Under the pieces are notes generated by a model. That model made no database searches. It saw only the letters and a list, made by a program, of their open reading frames with translations, and was not told the origin of the DNA. DNA of 24,005 bases from Chara braunii (taxonomy: Eukaryota > Streptophyta > Charophyceae > Charales > Characeae): positions 1,475,074 to 1,499,078 of the forward strand of contig BFEA01000301.1 in NCBI GenBank assembly GCA_003427395.1, in the 5' to 3' direction. This document shows, piece by piece, positions 1 to 10,139 of the stretch (positions are counted from its first letter, which is position 1; each line of letters opens with the position of its first letter). Made by a program: the position numbers and the translations under genes.

Positions 1-93
1 AAAAAAAAAAGGACGAAAAAAATAGTGTGACACTGTATATTTTCATCTTATCGATGGAAGTAGCAGGTAGAAAGAGGTTAGTTTCATCAATAA

Positions 94-238
94 AATGAGT
101 AAGATCGGAATGAATCTTTCGGCAGAATATGGAAATACGCACTTCTTTCCAGCCATACGCACAAAGAGATAGACAGAGGATAGTTCCATATATGGCATGA
201 GCAAAATCGGAATGAATCTTCTGCCATAGTATGAAAAT
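94..238 (+). repeat. Two diverged copies of a ~42-bp repeat (third at 9978)
   Basis: Positions 94-137 and 198-238 share the order 'atgagYaaRatcggaatgaatctt' (written as a consensus), followed by a stretch like 'catagtatgaaaat'. A third, more diverged copy lies at 9978-10025. No coding potential is visible. The rest of 1-900 is AT-rich intergenic DNA with two A-tracts around 450-485, and I recognise nothing else in it. Confidence 0.5.
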
Positions 239-923
239 ATTCAAGCACTGCATATTTCACTGGAGGTTGGGGTATACCTTTGTCTCCCCGTGACTCTTCC
301 GAAGGCGGCATCATACGTCACTTTGCATCACCATACACTTGATTTTGTACGACTCGGAGTCAAGTTGTTGGCCTTGGTGCCACATGTGCATTTTTGGCGT
401 ACGGTGTGAATTTTTATGCAAATACATCCATTCATATTTTGTGAAGTACTAAAAAAAAAAAAAAAAAGTCTAGAAAAAAAAAAAAGTTTCAAAGGTGGTT
501 ACACTACCTAGCATGAGATGCACAAACTCGTTGCGCAAGTGCTTCAAGTTGCAGAGCGCAACAACATAACTTACACTTGTAACAATTTGGTTGGGAAGAG
601 AGAGCCATATATGAATACGTTTTAGGCGTATTCTGGCGTAAGTGACACCCACTTCTCAACCGTGTTGATTTGTTTCTCGTTCTGATGCTACCGGCTGACC
701 CCTGGCTGGTATCGACCACCTTCTGTAGCAGGTATCGCACCCGCTGATGGGTGCAGCTCCCGCATGTTCCCTCGCTGGAGGCTTCACAGAAAGGGGGGGG
801 GGTCAAATAACACCACAAAAACACGCAATTCTACAGGACCGGGCCGCAGTACACGATAGCCACACACACACACTCTCTCACCTATCATGTACCAAAATGT
901 GGGTCAAGAATCATATTGGATAC

Positions 924-1047
924 GTGTTGGTTCATGTTGGAGGCCTGTACGAAACCATGTTGGAGTCGTTGAGAAAAGGTTGGAGACCTGTTGGAAAGCA
1001 TGTTGGACTCGTTGGGAATAAGTTGATAATGTTGATGAGTAGTTGAA
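924..1047 (+). repeat. Degenerate ~22-bp minisatellite
   Basis: The phrase 'catgttggaNNcNgttg' recurs about five times with variable spacing (near 930, 955, 978, 998 and 1027). The copies differ too much to be a recent expansion. No gene is recognised from 1050 to 1290. Confidence 0.45.
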
Positions 1048-1290
1048 CACAGCAGAAGACCCAGTTTCAACTGTTCGTCACGTCTCTTCTGGCGTGAATA
1101 AGTTAGACATCAAAAGAAATTTTGTTGAATTTCAGCAACAATTTTTCTGTTGAGGTTAGTGAGGAGTGATGATACGAAGCTCTTGGTTGGCCAAGAGCAA
1201 CAAGATCACCAAGTTCGACTGGATCTTGGCCTTCAAGATGTTGACAGCTTGCTGCTGCAACAAAAATGATGTCGAAGTAATCAAGGGTTG

Positions 1291-1703
1291 GATGACCTAC
1301 CTTTGCAATTACATTTTAAAAGTTTCCGCACCTAGGCTAATAGCTTGGTAGGGATACGCCCCTAAACGTGGTGACAACCCCTTAGGGAAGGTAAGTTGTG
1401 TTGTCGAGCGCATCGGCCTCCGCGCGAGCGAGGGCCCCCCCCGCCGCGTAACGCAGGAGAAACTTAAGCTGTCAACTTTTTAGAGACAACTAAGGGACGA
1501 CACGGTAACCCACGCCGACCCTTCGCCGCTCCGACCGAGTGCGCCAACCGTACATCTCGCGGTCCCCTACGACAGGATAGGTTCTTGCGGGGCACAACTT
1601 ACCTTCCCTAAGGGGTTGTCACCACCCTTAGGGGCGTATCCCTGTCGAGCTACCGACCCACATGCGAAGGCTTTTATAATGCAATTGCAGAGGTAGGCCG
1701 ACC
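1291..1703. mobile_element. Foldback (long inverted repeat) element, copy A
   Basis: The left arm 1291-1400 and right arm 1593-1703 are inverted copies of each other over about 110 bp, with scattered mismatches. The best part is about 50 bp: 1351-1400 begins 'gggatacgcccctaa', and its reverse complement ends at 1642. About 190 bp of GC-richer sequence separates the arms. The arrangement fits a foldback or MITE-type non-autonomous DNA transposon. No transposase is visible. Target-site duplications were not identified, so the true ends are uncertain. A related sequence lies at 5825-6300, so this is a dispersed family. Confidence 0.6.
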
Positions 1704-2030
1704 GAGGGCGTTTGCTCGTTCGCTGTAGCATAGGTACGCATGGTCAAACGTCAAAGTGGACCCGAACGTCGTCCGTCCCTGGGGCGCTGATCTCCCAGGA
1801 ATTGGAACGTACGCCGGTCAACTAGGACGTGATATTCCAAGCGTGAGGAAAACTTTGAGCGATCCTAGTCCCTTCTTTCAAAGACAATTAAGAATTACTC
1901 AGACAAAACACTTTCAAATGAAAAAGACTCAGATCAACGTAAGTTGACTTATCTTCTGAAATCGATTCATCCATAATACAATCATGCATACCACTTGTTC
2001 AAATCAAATTGACAAAGGTTGACTTGACTT

Positions 2031-2346
2031 GTCATCCAATGACGAGTCAACATGAGTTGACTTGACTTCAAATAACACGTATCAACAAAAAGATAAAAGC
2101 ACGACTAATATGCATCGCGACACTCAAATGGCGTCTGACCAAAATATATCCACTCTGTCTGCCAAATGGCTGAGCTGACACAAGTTTTCGACTTGATGAG
2201 ATGCGTTGCCAAGTTCTTTCATTCCGCTTCATGAATGATGAAGTACCCGTCTTCATCATAAGAATTTTTAAAGTATTGCTCTAGTCGCTACTTCCTGTCA
2301 ACCCATCTCAACTTCCCCAGGTTTGCACTTCTTATGGTGCAAACCT
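2031..2346. repeat. Cluster of closely spaced perfect hairpins
   Basis: Successive non-overlapping stem-loops can be read directly: 2031-2043 (gtcat/atgac, loop 3), 2045-2062 (agtcaac/gttgact, loop 4), 2181-2195 (caagt/acttg, loop 5), 2237-2257 (gatgaag/cttcatc, loop 7) and 2319-2346 (aggtttgcac/gtgcaaacct, 10 bp, loop 8). The sequence between them shows no coding features. Comparable clusters occur at 4017, 6567 and 12699. What they do, or what made them, is unknown. Confidence 0.55.
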
Positions 2347-2359
2347 ATTTGTGAAGGTA

Positions 2360-3480
2360 GTGCTTACTCGCACTCCATCCAGGACTAGTAATTATACGAA
2401 CTAAGTTTCTTCCGGCGCCAGTTCCCCATACGTCAGTGGCTCCTAAAACAACCACTAGAGGGGTATGCTATGGCAACTCCCCTTAACGCGAGGCATCAGG
2501 AAAACTTAAGGCCCTCGTCCTCGTCCGAGCGAACCTTGGATCTCAGAAGTCGGGCTCGCTCCACCACAACAGCATGGTATCCCCCCGCATAAGCGGTCCA
2601 CTCCGAGTCAATAGCAGGATCGACCCCTAAGGCAACGAACCCCCGCCTCAGATGCCTCCTAGGGAAGGGAAAAACGTCTACCACGGCGGGCAAAATGATC
2701 CCTCGACGTCTGACGTCAAGGGTAACTTAGACGAAAAAGGAAGAGATCACAAACGAGAATATCATTCTGACACGCGGGCATAGACAGAGAGGGTCATTCG
2801 GAAAAGAATGGGTAACCTCAAGAAATTGTCTATGTCCAATTGATTTCTTCTTCTTTATGTGATCAAATTCTTTTTCGTCGTCCACTGGTTTTCCATTCTT
2901 CCAACATGCATGCAAGCGAGAAATAAAAGACAACCATCCTTCTATTCATTTTCATTGACATGGTCAGGTTCCTTTTTTTCGGGCATCCTTCTACCTACCT
3001 GCACATCAAATCGAATACACAATTTCAAAAGAAGACAATACAATCTCAAACTCATGTAAGGCTTTCATTCATACGTGCAAACAAAACACAACTCCCTTTA
3101 CCTCTCAAGTGAACATTCAAAGAACAGGGTCAAGCATAGGTGTGAAGGGGTCTGAGTCAACTGACCTCGAGTGAAGTTGATGTACGGCTCACTCAAGAAA
3201 ACCGTACAAACTCTCGTCTTCAGATGAGAAAGCTATCACAACGAGTCATCAACAAAGTGTTCCACACCACTCTCTACAACGATCGTCTGCCGCAATACCC
3301 TCTCAACACACAATCACCTCCCAATAATCTGACGGCTTCTCAACGTCGTCGTCACACCAACCGCACCACCACGTCGTTATTGTCAATACCAAAACACGCT
3401 GCCACAATTTGTCCCTCATAGTCAAGACAACCCAGGCAGTCTCACGTATCACTGTCGTTAATGCTGCCACCAATTACCAC
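2360..3480. other. Intergenic DNA with no recognised gene
   Basis: There are only short open frames, such as 2496-2693 on the minus strand, and none carries a family signature I recognise. From about 3220 to 3560 the plus strand is CA-rich with few stop codons, which explains the apparent open frames there. Confidence 0.5.
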
Positions 3481-3669
3481 TAGTGTCACCGCAACACCAT
3501 CACCAGCATCAATGTGTTATCGCCGCGTTATGCAGACAGCATAACGCCAACACTAACTCAAAAAAAAACACGCCGCCACTTCGACGGCACTTCCCTTGTG
3601 TCAATGTCTCGCCGCCGCAAAAAACGGGCAACGCTTTCGCGCCACCATCCAAAATACACTGCTGCCGCC

Positions 3670-3777
3670 GTGCAAAACGGGCAGAGTCTCCCCTGCACAA
3701 CTTGTCGAAGACTTGCCGCCCCCGTGCAAAACGGGCAGAGTCTCCCCTACACTGCTTACCGAAAACCTGCCACAAAT
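3670..3777 (+). repeat. 54-bp tandem duplication
   Basis: 'gtgcaaaacgggcagagtct' begins at 3670 and again at 3724, so the period is 54 bp. A degenerate upstream copy is visible near 3616 ('gcaaaaaacgggcaacgct'). The period is a multiple of three, and up to three plus-strand frames stay open from 3483 to 4096. Several frames are open at once in C-rich, stop-poor sequence, so I do not call a protein here. Confidence 0.6.
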
Positions 3778-4016
3778 AGCAGCACCTACCACTGGCGCCA
3801 CGCAGCAGGGTGGCTATGGCAACCTCTCCCTTCCCCTCTCACTGCAGACATCCACTCCACTCCACCTGTCACTCACTGCCCCTCAGCACTCCGGCAGCAT
3901 AATGCTGCTCTCCACTCCACATTCAGTTAGAATGTGGGCAGCACCTCAACTGAGTGAGGATGCTGCTTGTCAGCCCTGCTTTTATAGCTGGGTTGGAGTA
4001 GTGGTCAGCCACTTGG

Positions 4017-4374
4017 GGCTCAGCCAGAAAACGGGGCTGAGCCTAACCCTCGATTTGAAATTCGATCGAGGGTTGGGAATCTTGATGTTCCACTAGGAAC
4101 ATCAAGTCCCAGGCTTGGGCAATGCACCCAGCCGCGACCCCCGGTCAGGTGCTTCCTCGAAGTGGTTGTATGAAGCCATTCTCAACAGACTGTTGAAACC
4201 AATAGTTTGTTGTCACTTCAAAGTCAAGATGCTTCTCTGCCCTGCATCTGGACTGAGGTCACGAACAAATTCGTGACCCTTTTGTTTTTCCAAAACTTTC
4301 CCCTTCATTTCCTCCCTGTGAGGGGCAGCTCATTTTTCGAAACGAGCGGTCTCCTACACTGTGTCATTTCACAG
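4017..4374. repeat. Chain of consecutive strong hairpins
   Basis: Three perfect hairpins stand back to back: 4017-4043 (ggctcagcc/ggctgagcc, loop 9), 4045-4074 (aaccctcgat/atcgagggtt, loop 10) and 4081-4106 (cttgatgttcc/ggaacatcaag, loop 4). They are followed by 4182-4196 (tcaaca/tgttga), 4257-4278 (ggtcacgaa/ttcgtgacc, loop 4), 4328-4347 (gctcattt/aaacgagc, one mismatch, loop ttcg) and 4359-4374 (ctgtg/cacag). Stems of 9-11 bp at this density are far above chance. No gene is recognised in the interval. Confidence 0.7.
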
Positions 4375-4532
4375 AGTCGAACTAGAGTCAAGCTCAACTG
4401 GGTCTTTCTTTTCTCAACCCTGCGTGCCCGAACCCGGCCGCAAACAGCGTCAGGTTCGGACGTTGTTATTGACTACAACCTGTTTCCAATCCAATGGGCG
4501 CAGATAACCAAGTACAAGAGGGGAAAAATCAT

Positions 4533-4563
<31 letters not shown>

Positions 4564-5075
4564 AAGAGAAATAAAAATAAGAAAAGCCAACTTACCTTTG
4601 TAGTTTGGCCATGTATATTTTCATGCCCCAGTGGTAGATCCAATCAATTTTGCTCATCCTATTGATGGATGAAGAGGGAGGTCAATGGCCAGGTAAGTCC
4701 CCCCTTCCTTCTCTCTTTCTCAGAGCATTTCGACAGTTACGTTCGTTGTCAGCGACGAGCGAGGTGTCGGAACACAACCAAAGCGTGTGCTGAGCCCCTC
4801 GTAACTCAAGTACAAGGTCCTAAAACCCACGTCCTCATGTAGCCGCCCAGGGGCGACAGATCCATTCATTTTTTCACTGCTCACCAACAACAGCAACCCG
4901 TTCATCAAAACGAACGGGTGCCTAGTAAAATAGAAAAATAAGACAAAAAAATAAAATTCAAAGAATCTAAAAAAAACAACTTTAAAGAAAAATCTAGAAG
5001 AAATTTAAGAAGAAAATTTAATAAAAATTAAAAAACAAAATAAAAAAAGAAAGAAAAATAAAAAAAAATGAATTA
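4533..5075. other. A-tract and A-rich low-complexity DNA
   Basis: A run of about 25 A residues ends near 4558. From 4915 to 5075 the plus strand is almost entirely A with a few T and G. Between them (4560-4910) no gene is recognised. The A-run could be the tail of a retroposed sequence, but no body could be assigned to it. Confidence 0.55.
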
Positions 5076-5109
5076 CTTACCTCAGCAGAAAACGGTCGTC
5101 TCTCTCACG

Positions 5110-5160
5110 GCGCTATCACGTACACTGGGGCTGAAATGCCCCAGGCACTTCCAATAGCGC
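5110..5160. repeat. Nested hairpin
   Basis: The outer stem gcgctat (5110-5116) pairs with atagcgc (5154-5160). The inner stem ctggggc (5125-5131) pairs with gccccag (5138-5144) around a 6-nt loop. It sits directly after the A-rich tract. Confidence 0.55.
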
Positions 5161-5204
5161 TAAATGGCGCTTTAATTTTAGTATAGTTTTTTTATTATTA
5201 TTAT

Positions 5205-5325
5205 CCCGTTGGCCCTGCCAACGGACACATTATCTCAATGAATTGCTGGGATAGAGACCTGAGTTCGATCCCGACCAGGATCGCAAAAACGGAAAAAAAA
5301 AAAAAAAAAAAAAAAGGATCATTTC
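5205..5325 (+). mobile_element. SINE-like unit with B-box and poly(A) tail
   Basis: A B-box-like tRNA promoter element, 'gagttcgatcccgacc' (about 5251-5266), is followed within 40 bp by a run of more than 20 A residues (5293-5316). The upstream 'tatctcaatgaattgctggg' is a poor A-box candidate. A tRNA-like head plus A tail fits a tRNA-derived SINE. The weak A-box and the lack of a second close copy in the window keep this tentative. Confidence 0.4.
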
Positions 5326-5423
5326 TCGATTTATGCATGTCATCCTTGCGCCGGCGAATGCTATCCCTCTACGTGCGGCCGAACTTGGCCGTGTCGGCCC
5401 AACTGGCTGCTCCAAAAGGAGCT

Positions 5424-5501
5424 AGCCCAGTGAGTAGGATATAGTCGGGCTCGATCTCAGTACCCGCTGGGTGGAAGTCTTATACCTGAACTTACTGGGC
5501 T
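5424..5501. repeat. Long-range 8-bp stem
   Basis: agcccagt (5424-5431) pairs with actgggct (5494-5501) around about 62 nt. The right side contains 'acctgaactta', the same core found in the loops of the hairpin array at 7296-8226. This may be an outlying relative of that array or a coincidence. Confidence 0.3.
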
Positions 5502-5824
5502 AATTCCTTTTTCACGTTGAGAAAGGAGCAGCCCGTCTATACGAAGGGCAAAAGCGCCCAGCAGGCCACCTTCCAATACTCAGCAAGATTTGTCTGTTAA
5601 GCCTGCCTACCACCGTGGCTGGCTGATTGGGTTAGCAACACGCGGCCTTAGTAACTACCCTCTTAGCAGGCAAAAACGACATCACATCCGATCCTCAACG
5701 CGAAAGCCCCGCGGACTCAAAAAAAAAAACTTCATGTTTCTCTTCACGCTGCGGTTCCAACCTCCGTCGCAGTGACCCCTTTCTAGCCTGCTTAGGCCCT
5801 GAATCGTGTGGCCGCCACCTTTCT

Positions 5825-6300
5825 AAGTGCGGTAAGTCTAATCCTAGTATTCCCACGACAACACGCTGTCGAGCGCATCCGTCCGGCACTGCACAAGGGC
5901 AGCGCGGGACCCTCCCGACCGCGTCACGCAGGAGTTGGTCTAAATCCTCATCGCGAATACACAATGGAGCTTCTGCAAGCAGCTCCGGCTGAGTGCGCCA
6001 GCCATACCTCTCGCGAGCCCCTACGATAGGATAGGGCCTACGCGAGGCACGACTTACCTCCACCTTAAGGGAGTTGTCACCTCCCTTCGGTGGGCGTATC
6101 CCCGTCGAGCTACCAGTCCACAATACGAAAGCTGATCAGTTGCAATCGCAGAGGTGGACCAGCCGAGGGCGTTTCTCGTTCGTTGTAGCATAGGGGGTAC
6201 GCGCGGTAATACGCCTCTATCGGACCCGCACGCGAACCGACATCCTGGGGGGCTGAAGTCCCAAGCGCGGCCCGTCGTCGGTCGACTAGGACGCATCCCA
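5825..6300 (+). mobile_element. Dispersed repeat, copy B (relative of 1291-1840)
   Basis: The order of blocks matches 1380-1838: a 'gtcgagcgcatc' block, 'cgtMacgcaggag', 'gagtgcgccaRcc', 'cccctacgaYaggatag', 'gggcgtatccc', 'gtcgagctacc', 'gcagaggt', 'ccgagggcgttt' and finally 'ggtcRactaggacg'. The left inverted arm of copy A is reduced or missing here. It is non-coding; the open frames on both strands reflect GC-rich composition. Confidence 0.6.
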
Positions 6301-6566
6301 CACACCACGCGCACGCCACTCTACAAACACAGAAAATAAAATACACACCCACACACACATCGAACAACGGAACAACACTCTTTGTCCCTTCAGTTGCCAT
6401 CCCATAACTTTCCGACGCGGAAATCGGACAGGCGTCGCGCGCGAGACTCAGTATAAGACCGTACGGGCGCAGGGTTAACTCATATCGACTCGCAACGCAA
6501 GCATACGCAAGCGGTCGCAATGGTGGCGTACTATGTAGTACCCATGCTCATGCGGTCCTCGTTGAT

Positions 6567-6791
6567 CTTGAGGGTCGCATTCGACACTCAAGTGTCGGCT
6601 GACACGCGCTTTGAGGGTTAATCTCTCGACGCTGGACAACCGCCATGCGCGGTTGAAGACCACACACCCTCTTCTGCACCCTGTGTAGAGTGGGTGGTAT
6701 ACAGGTTCATACCTGTGGTGGCAGTTGTTTCTTACTACCCTGGAGATGAGCCCCACTCCAGGCCTGGACAAAAGTCAAGGGGTTTGACTTT
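6567..6791. repeat. Chain of consecutive hairpins
   Basis: Hairpins read directly: 6567-6592 (cttgag and gtcg paired with cgac and ctcaag, one mismatch, loop catt), 6637-6655 (caaccgc/gcggttg, loop 5), 6701-6716 (acaggt/acctgt, loop 4), 6739-6762 (cctggag/ctccagg, loop 10) and 6771-6791 (aaagtcaa/ttgacttt, loop 5). No gene is recognised between 6300 and 7020. Confidence 0.6.
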
Positions 6792-7023
6792 GACGGTTGC
6801 CACGGACTACAACCTCCAACTATCAAAATTAATAAGCAAAATCAATTAGTAAAATAAATAAACATCCCACACTCATATACCAAATCAGAACTCGAGATAA
6901 AGTAAAAGAAGGGGAAACATAAACCCATCAGGTATGCAGATTGTGCGACACATGGTTGTCATTCTCACTGTCTCCCGTAGAGAAAGTAGTTTACCAAGAT
7001 TTATACAAAGCCAAGTATAAAAA

Positions 7024-7202
7024 ATGATCCCTGAAAACACAAGAATTGATCGAAGTAAAAAAAGTTACTACAGAAAATGCAGGAAATTGAAACTTACTCC
7101 TATCGCTCTAGCACGTGGCAAGCAACTAAAACAACTACCTATCAAACTGGAACTTAGGCAAAGTAGTGATCTCACTCAGCCACATGCAAGCCAAACCACA
7201 GA
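7024..7202 (+). CDS. Possible first coding exon of an unknown protein (weak)
   Basis: An ATG at 7024 opens a basic stretch rich in Lys and Arg (starts MIPENTRIDRSKKSYYRKCRK), preceded by an in-frame stop at 7018-7020. The frame runs into 'cagag|gtaagta', a consensus 5' splice site with its GT at 7203, and reads on to 7269 if unspliced. A pyrimidine-rich stretch ending in 'cccgtag' at 6980 could be an acceptor for a non-coding 5' join. I recognise no family. The base composition is AT-rich like its surroundings, and no downstream exon was found before the hairpin array. This may be chance. Confidence 0.2.
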
Positions 7203-7295
7203 GGTAAGTACTCTCACCACCCCAAGTTCATCTGGACAGACAATAGTTCATAATCTTTCAATGACTTAACCCCTTCTACCCTGCTTACATAAGGC

Positions 7296-8226
7296 ATAAG
7301 GTCAGGCCACCCAAACTTATGGAATGTACCTTATTTAGCCAGACATAAAGTCAAGTCACCCAAACTTATGAAATGAGCCTAACTTGCCAAAGAGTATACA
7401 CAAACAGAGAGCACAAATGTTTCTCTCTTCTTTGGGCAAATGACTAGACCATTATAGTCACCCTGAATTTGTTTAAGATATCTAAGTTATATATACGTGT
7501 CTTTCTTTTGTCTTCTAAGGCTGCATAGGACTGAACTAACTTAAGTTCAGCCTGGCCCAACTTACCACCAGTTTTATTCTTAATTATACTCTCTTCAAGT
7601 TGTGATAGGCTATAGCCAGACCACCTAAGCTTATAGAACGGTCTGATTAGCATGTTCTTAAATAGCATAATAATAAGGTATAGCCAAGTTATAACCTTTC
7701 GGTTTCAACATATGCGAGGTTTTGAGTCAGACCACCTGAACTTACAGAACAGTCTGACTCTCTGCCTGATTTGTTTTTCTCTGATCCATTTTATGAGTGG
7801 CATTGGGCTAGATCACCTAAACTTACAGAACAATTTGCCCTCTGTCAGGTTCATTCTCTCATAATAAAGCAGGAAGAGGCTAAGCCACCTAAACTTATAG
7901 AACGGCTAAGACCTCCTCGTTCAGAACCAAATAAACATGGGGAAAACCCAAAATAAACAAGGCGACCAAGGCACCTGAACTTACAAAATGCACTTGGTCC
8001 CTAGAAAGTCAACCACAATCAACCCTCCCAAGTCAGAGCAGTCAGGCCACCTAAACTTATAGAACAGCCTGGCTCTCCATACAAAACCACAGCACTAGGT
8101 CTCCCCAAACTTATGGGGACTTCCCAGCCACCAGAGCAATCAGACCCCCTAAACTTATAGAAGGGTCTGACGCTCCACTCAAGCCAAAGTAAACAAAGCA
8201 GTGGGTCTCCCCAAACTTATGGGGAC
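7296..8226. repeat. Array of ~10 stem-loops with a conserved loop and covarying stems
   Basis: Each unit has a loop resembling 'accYaaacttaYaRaac', flanked by arms that differ from unit to unit but stay complementary. Examples: 7296-7334 ataaggt/accttat; 7352-7386 caagt/acttg; 7617-7645 cagacc/ggtctg; 7726-7762 gagtcagac/gtctgactc; 7964-7999 gaccaag/cttggtc; 8035-8076 agagc plus caggc with gcctg plus gctct; 8134-8175 gagc plus tcagaccc with gggtctga plus gctc. Weaker units lie near 7805-7840 and 7887-7915. Two identical short units (8099-8120 and 8205-8226) have 'cccc' and 'gggg' around 'aaacttat'. Spacers of about 20-220 bp are unrelated. No protein is supported in the interval. Confidence 0.75.
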
Positions 8227-8611
8227 CTCCCAGCCTTAGTGACCCAGTCAACCCTCATGCATAATTGTCTCCCATCCTGCCCTTCCCAGATGCAATCTCT
8301 TTCAACAATCTGCTTTCACACAATCAACAAAAATTGAAACAGAGATAGACCAAACATTCTTTTATTTAATCTGGTTTAAGTCATGAAATCAAACTGAAAG
8401 TCAAGGTAGGGGTACAGACAACATAATCAATCAAAAACATACAAGTAGGGGTTATAACTGGGTTTATAAAGGAGGAGCAATGGTTACCTTTCAATTCCCT
8501 GCCTCCAGAACTCCTCCTGAGTTCCGGCAGAGCTCCCGCAATCGGTGGGATGACTCCCCACAGAGTCTTCCTGCGGTCCTACGGGTTGCAATCCCGCCAT
8601 CCGCCTTCCTC

Positions 8612-8953
8612 TCAGAACCAATAGACTAGACTTAGACTTAGAAGGATAGACAGAGAAGGTTTAAGTCTCTCAGATCCAAGAGAGGTGCACTCTGACTCGC
8701 AAGAGAGGGCCTCGTTATCTTCGTGCGCCTGAGGGCCCCGCAATGGCGGCCAGAACGTGTAGCAGCAACTTGGTAAAATCAGAGTCATATCATCGGTTGT
8801 TGACTTTCTGGCAACTCCCCAATTCGTAGCAATGATCCCTTCCTCAATAATCTCAATTCCTTCCGCAGGCTTGAGTCGAAACGTCCAGGCCGTAATCCAA
8901 CACACGGGCTCCAGATCAAGAACACAGTCTTCTCCCTCACCGTCGGGAAACAA
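8612..8953 (-). CDS. Uncharacterised minus-strand open frame, possibly a decayed exon
   Basis: This frame of up to 113 residues has fairly protein-like composition in its first 60 residues (for example DLEPVCWITAWTFRLKP and TNWGVARKS). Its C-terminal part is Ser/Leu-rich and looks like read-through of non-coding DNA. I recognise no domain, signal peptide or membrane segment. No convincing splice sites or neighbouring exons frame it. It may be a fragment of a mobile-element protein or chance. Confidence 0.15.
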   Translation of the reverse strand: MFPDGEGEDCVLDLEPVCWITAWTFRLKPAEGIEIIEEGIIATNWGVARKSTTDDMTLILPSCCYTFWPPLRGPQAHEDNEALSCESECTSLGSERLKPSLSILLSLSLVYWF

Positions 8954-8959
8954 TAACGT

Positions 8960-9960
8960 GGTCTAGTCGGTTATACAGAAACCAGTGTCTACGCAGATAC
9001 TGATTATGTAGTCCTTACTAAACCACAATAAGCACCCTGCTCACTACAGGGCCTCGCCACTTCCCTTGGTAGGAGAAACAACATATCCATCAGCAAGTGA
9101 GTCTTCCAATCCCGTTGTTCGTTCCTCACTACTCGGTACACCAAAACACGCAGTACCAGCTGAATAGATAGGTTCGCCTTGCTCCTCCTTGCAGTAGCAT
9201 GCGCAGTGCACTGGCAAACGGTCGAGCTTACATTTAATTAATGGTATGGGTGTCACACTAAACAACGGTCCCTGGCAGCTGGTCTAGGAACACAGTGACC
9301 CTTAAGAGCCAGCAGCTGCAACCAGTCACTGACAGCGCTACCTTTGGAAAGTTAGTGACACCTTACTGTACTAGCAGGCCTGACACCAATGCTACCAGTA
9401 GGCCCGTATTGCTTCAGTGCACAGTCTGGCACGGTGACTCAACTTTCGGCTCCTTTCGCATGTCCAGTCCCCCACAGGTACGTGCTTTCATGCGGCATCA
9501 TGTCATCATTCTCCTTTATCTATCTCTGCATCTGGCCAGTTATTCTACCAGGTTCACTCACTCAGGTTGTGCCCACGTAGGAAGGAAAGACTCGCAGCGC
9601 ATAATACCACCCTGGTTGCCGATAGTACTACGAGGCCGGCCTGTATTGCAGAGGTTACCCTGACAGCGAGGAGGGAGGATGCAACCTTCATATAACATGC
9701 GTCCCTCCCTCTCCCCTTCTCTCCCTCTCTCTCTCTATATATCTATCTCTCGTACGTGTATGCCTACCCTGTTGTTGCGCCCGGTGCCTGTGCCACGTCG
9801 ACTGTCGAGAACGACCCTCCCACTAAACGACAGCCAGTTACATCGGCCAATTAATGGCCAGTAAGAATCTAACGACAACTATGGGAGTGGTTACCATGAC
9901 GATCAGCACGACCGTAACGATGACTTACTAAGCTACCAGACACTAATGTCGCTACGGCGC
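8960..9960. other. Intergenic DNA with no recognised gene
   Basis: The stretch contains short open frames on both strands without recognisable motifs and a CT-rich microsatellite-like run at about 9705-9755. Nothing else stands out. Confidence 0.5.
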
Positions 9961-10139
9961 GCGTCAGAGAGATAGGATAGATAAGCAAGATTGTAATGAA
10001 TCTTCTACTAGAACATGGGCAAATACATTGCCCATTTTTTCTACACGCAGTCCTTTTTGCCCATAGCAGCCAAACCGCTGGCCAAACTCGACATCTGTCC
10101 CGACCAGTGTGTTCAGAATGCTTCCAAACCCCAGTTTAA

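Noticed and set aside
3483-4096. Three overlapping plus-strand open frames and two minus-strand ones of 66-166 codons
   Set aside because: They overlap in different phases over C-rich, stop-poor DNA with a 54-bp tandem duplication and hairpins. None has a recognisable domain.
4588-5085. Minus-strand GTAAGT splice donors (4588-4594 and 5076-5082) suggesting a gene
   Set aside because: Adjacent short frames show no family features, and isolated donor-like hexamers are expected by chance.
7296-8226. CRISPR-like repeat-spacer array
   Set aside because: Repeats vary in their arms, spacers vary from about 20 to 220 bp, and the DNA is eukaryotic. The constant part is a loop, not a fixed direct repeat.
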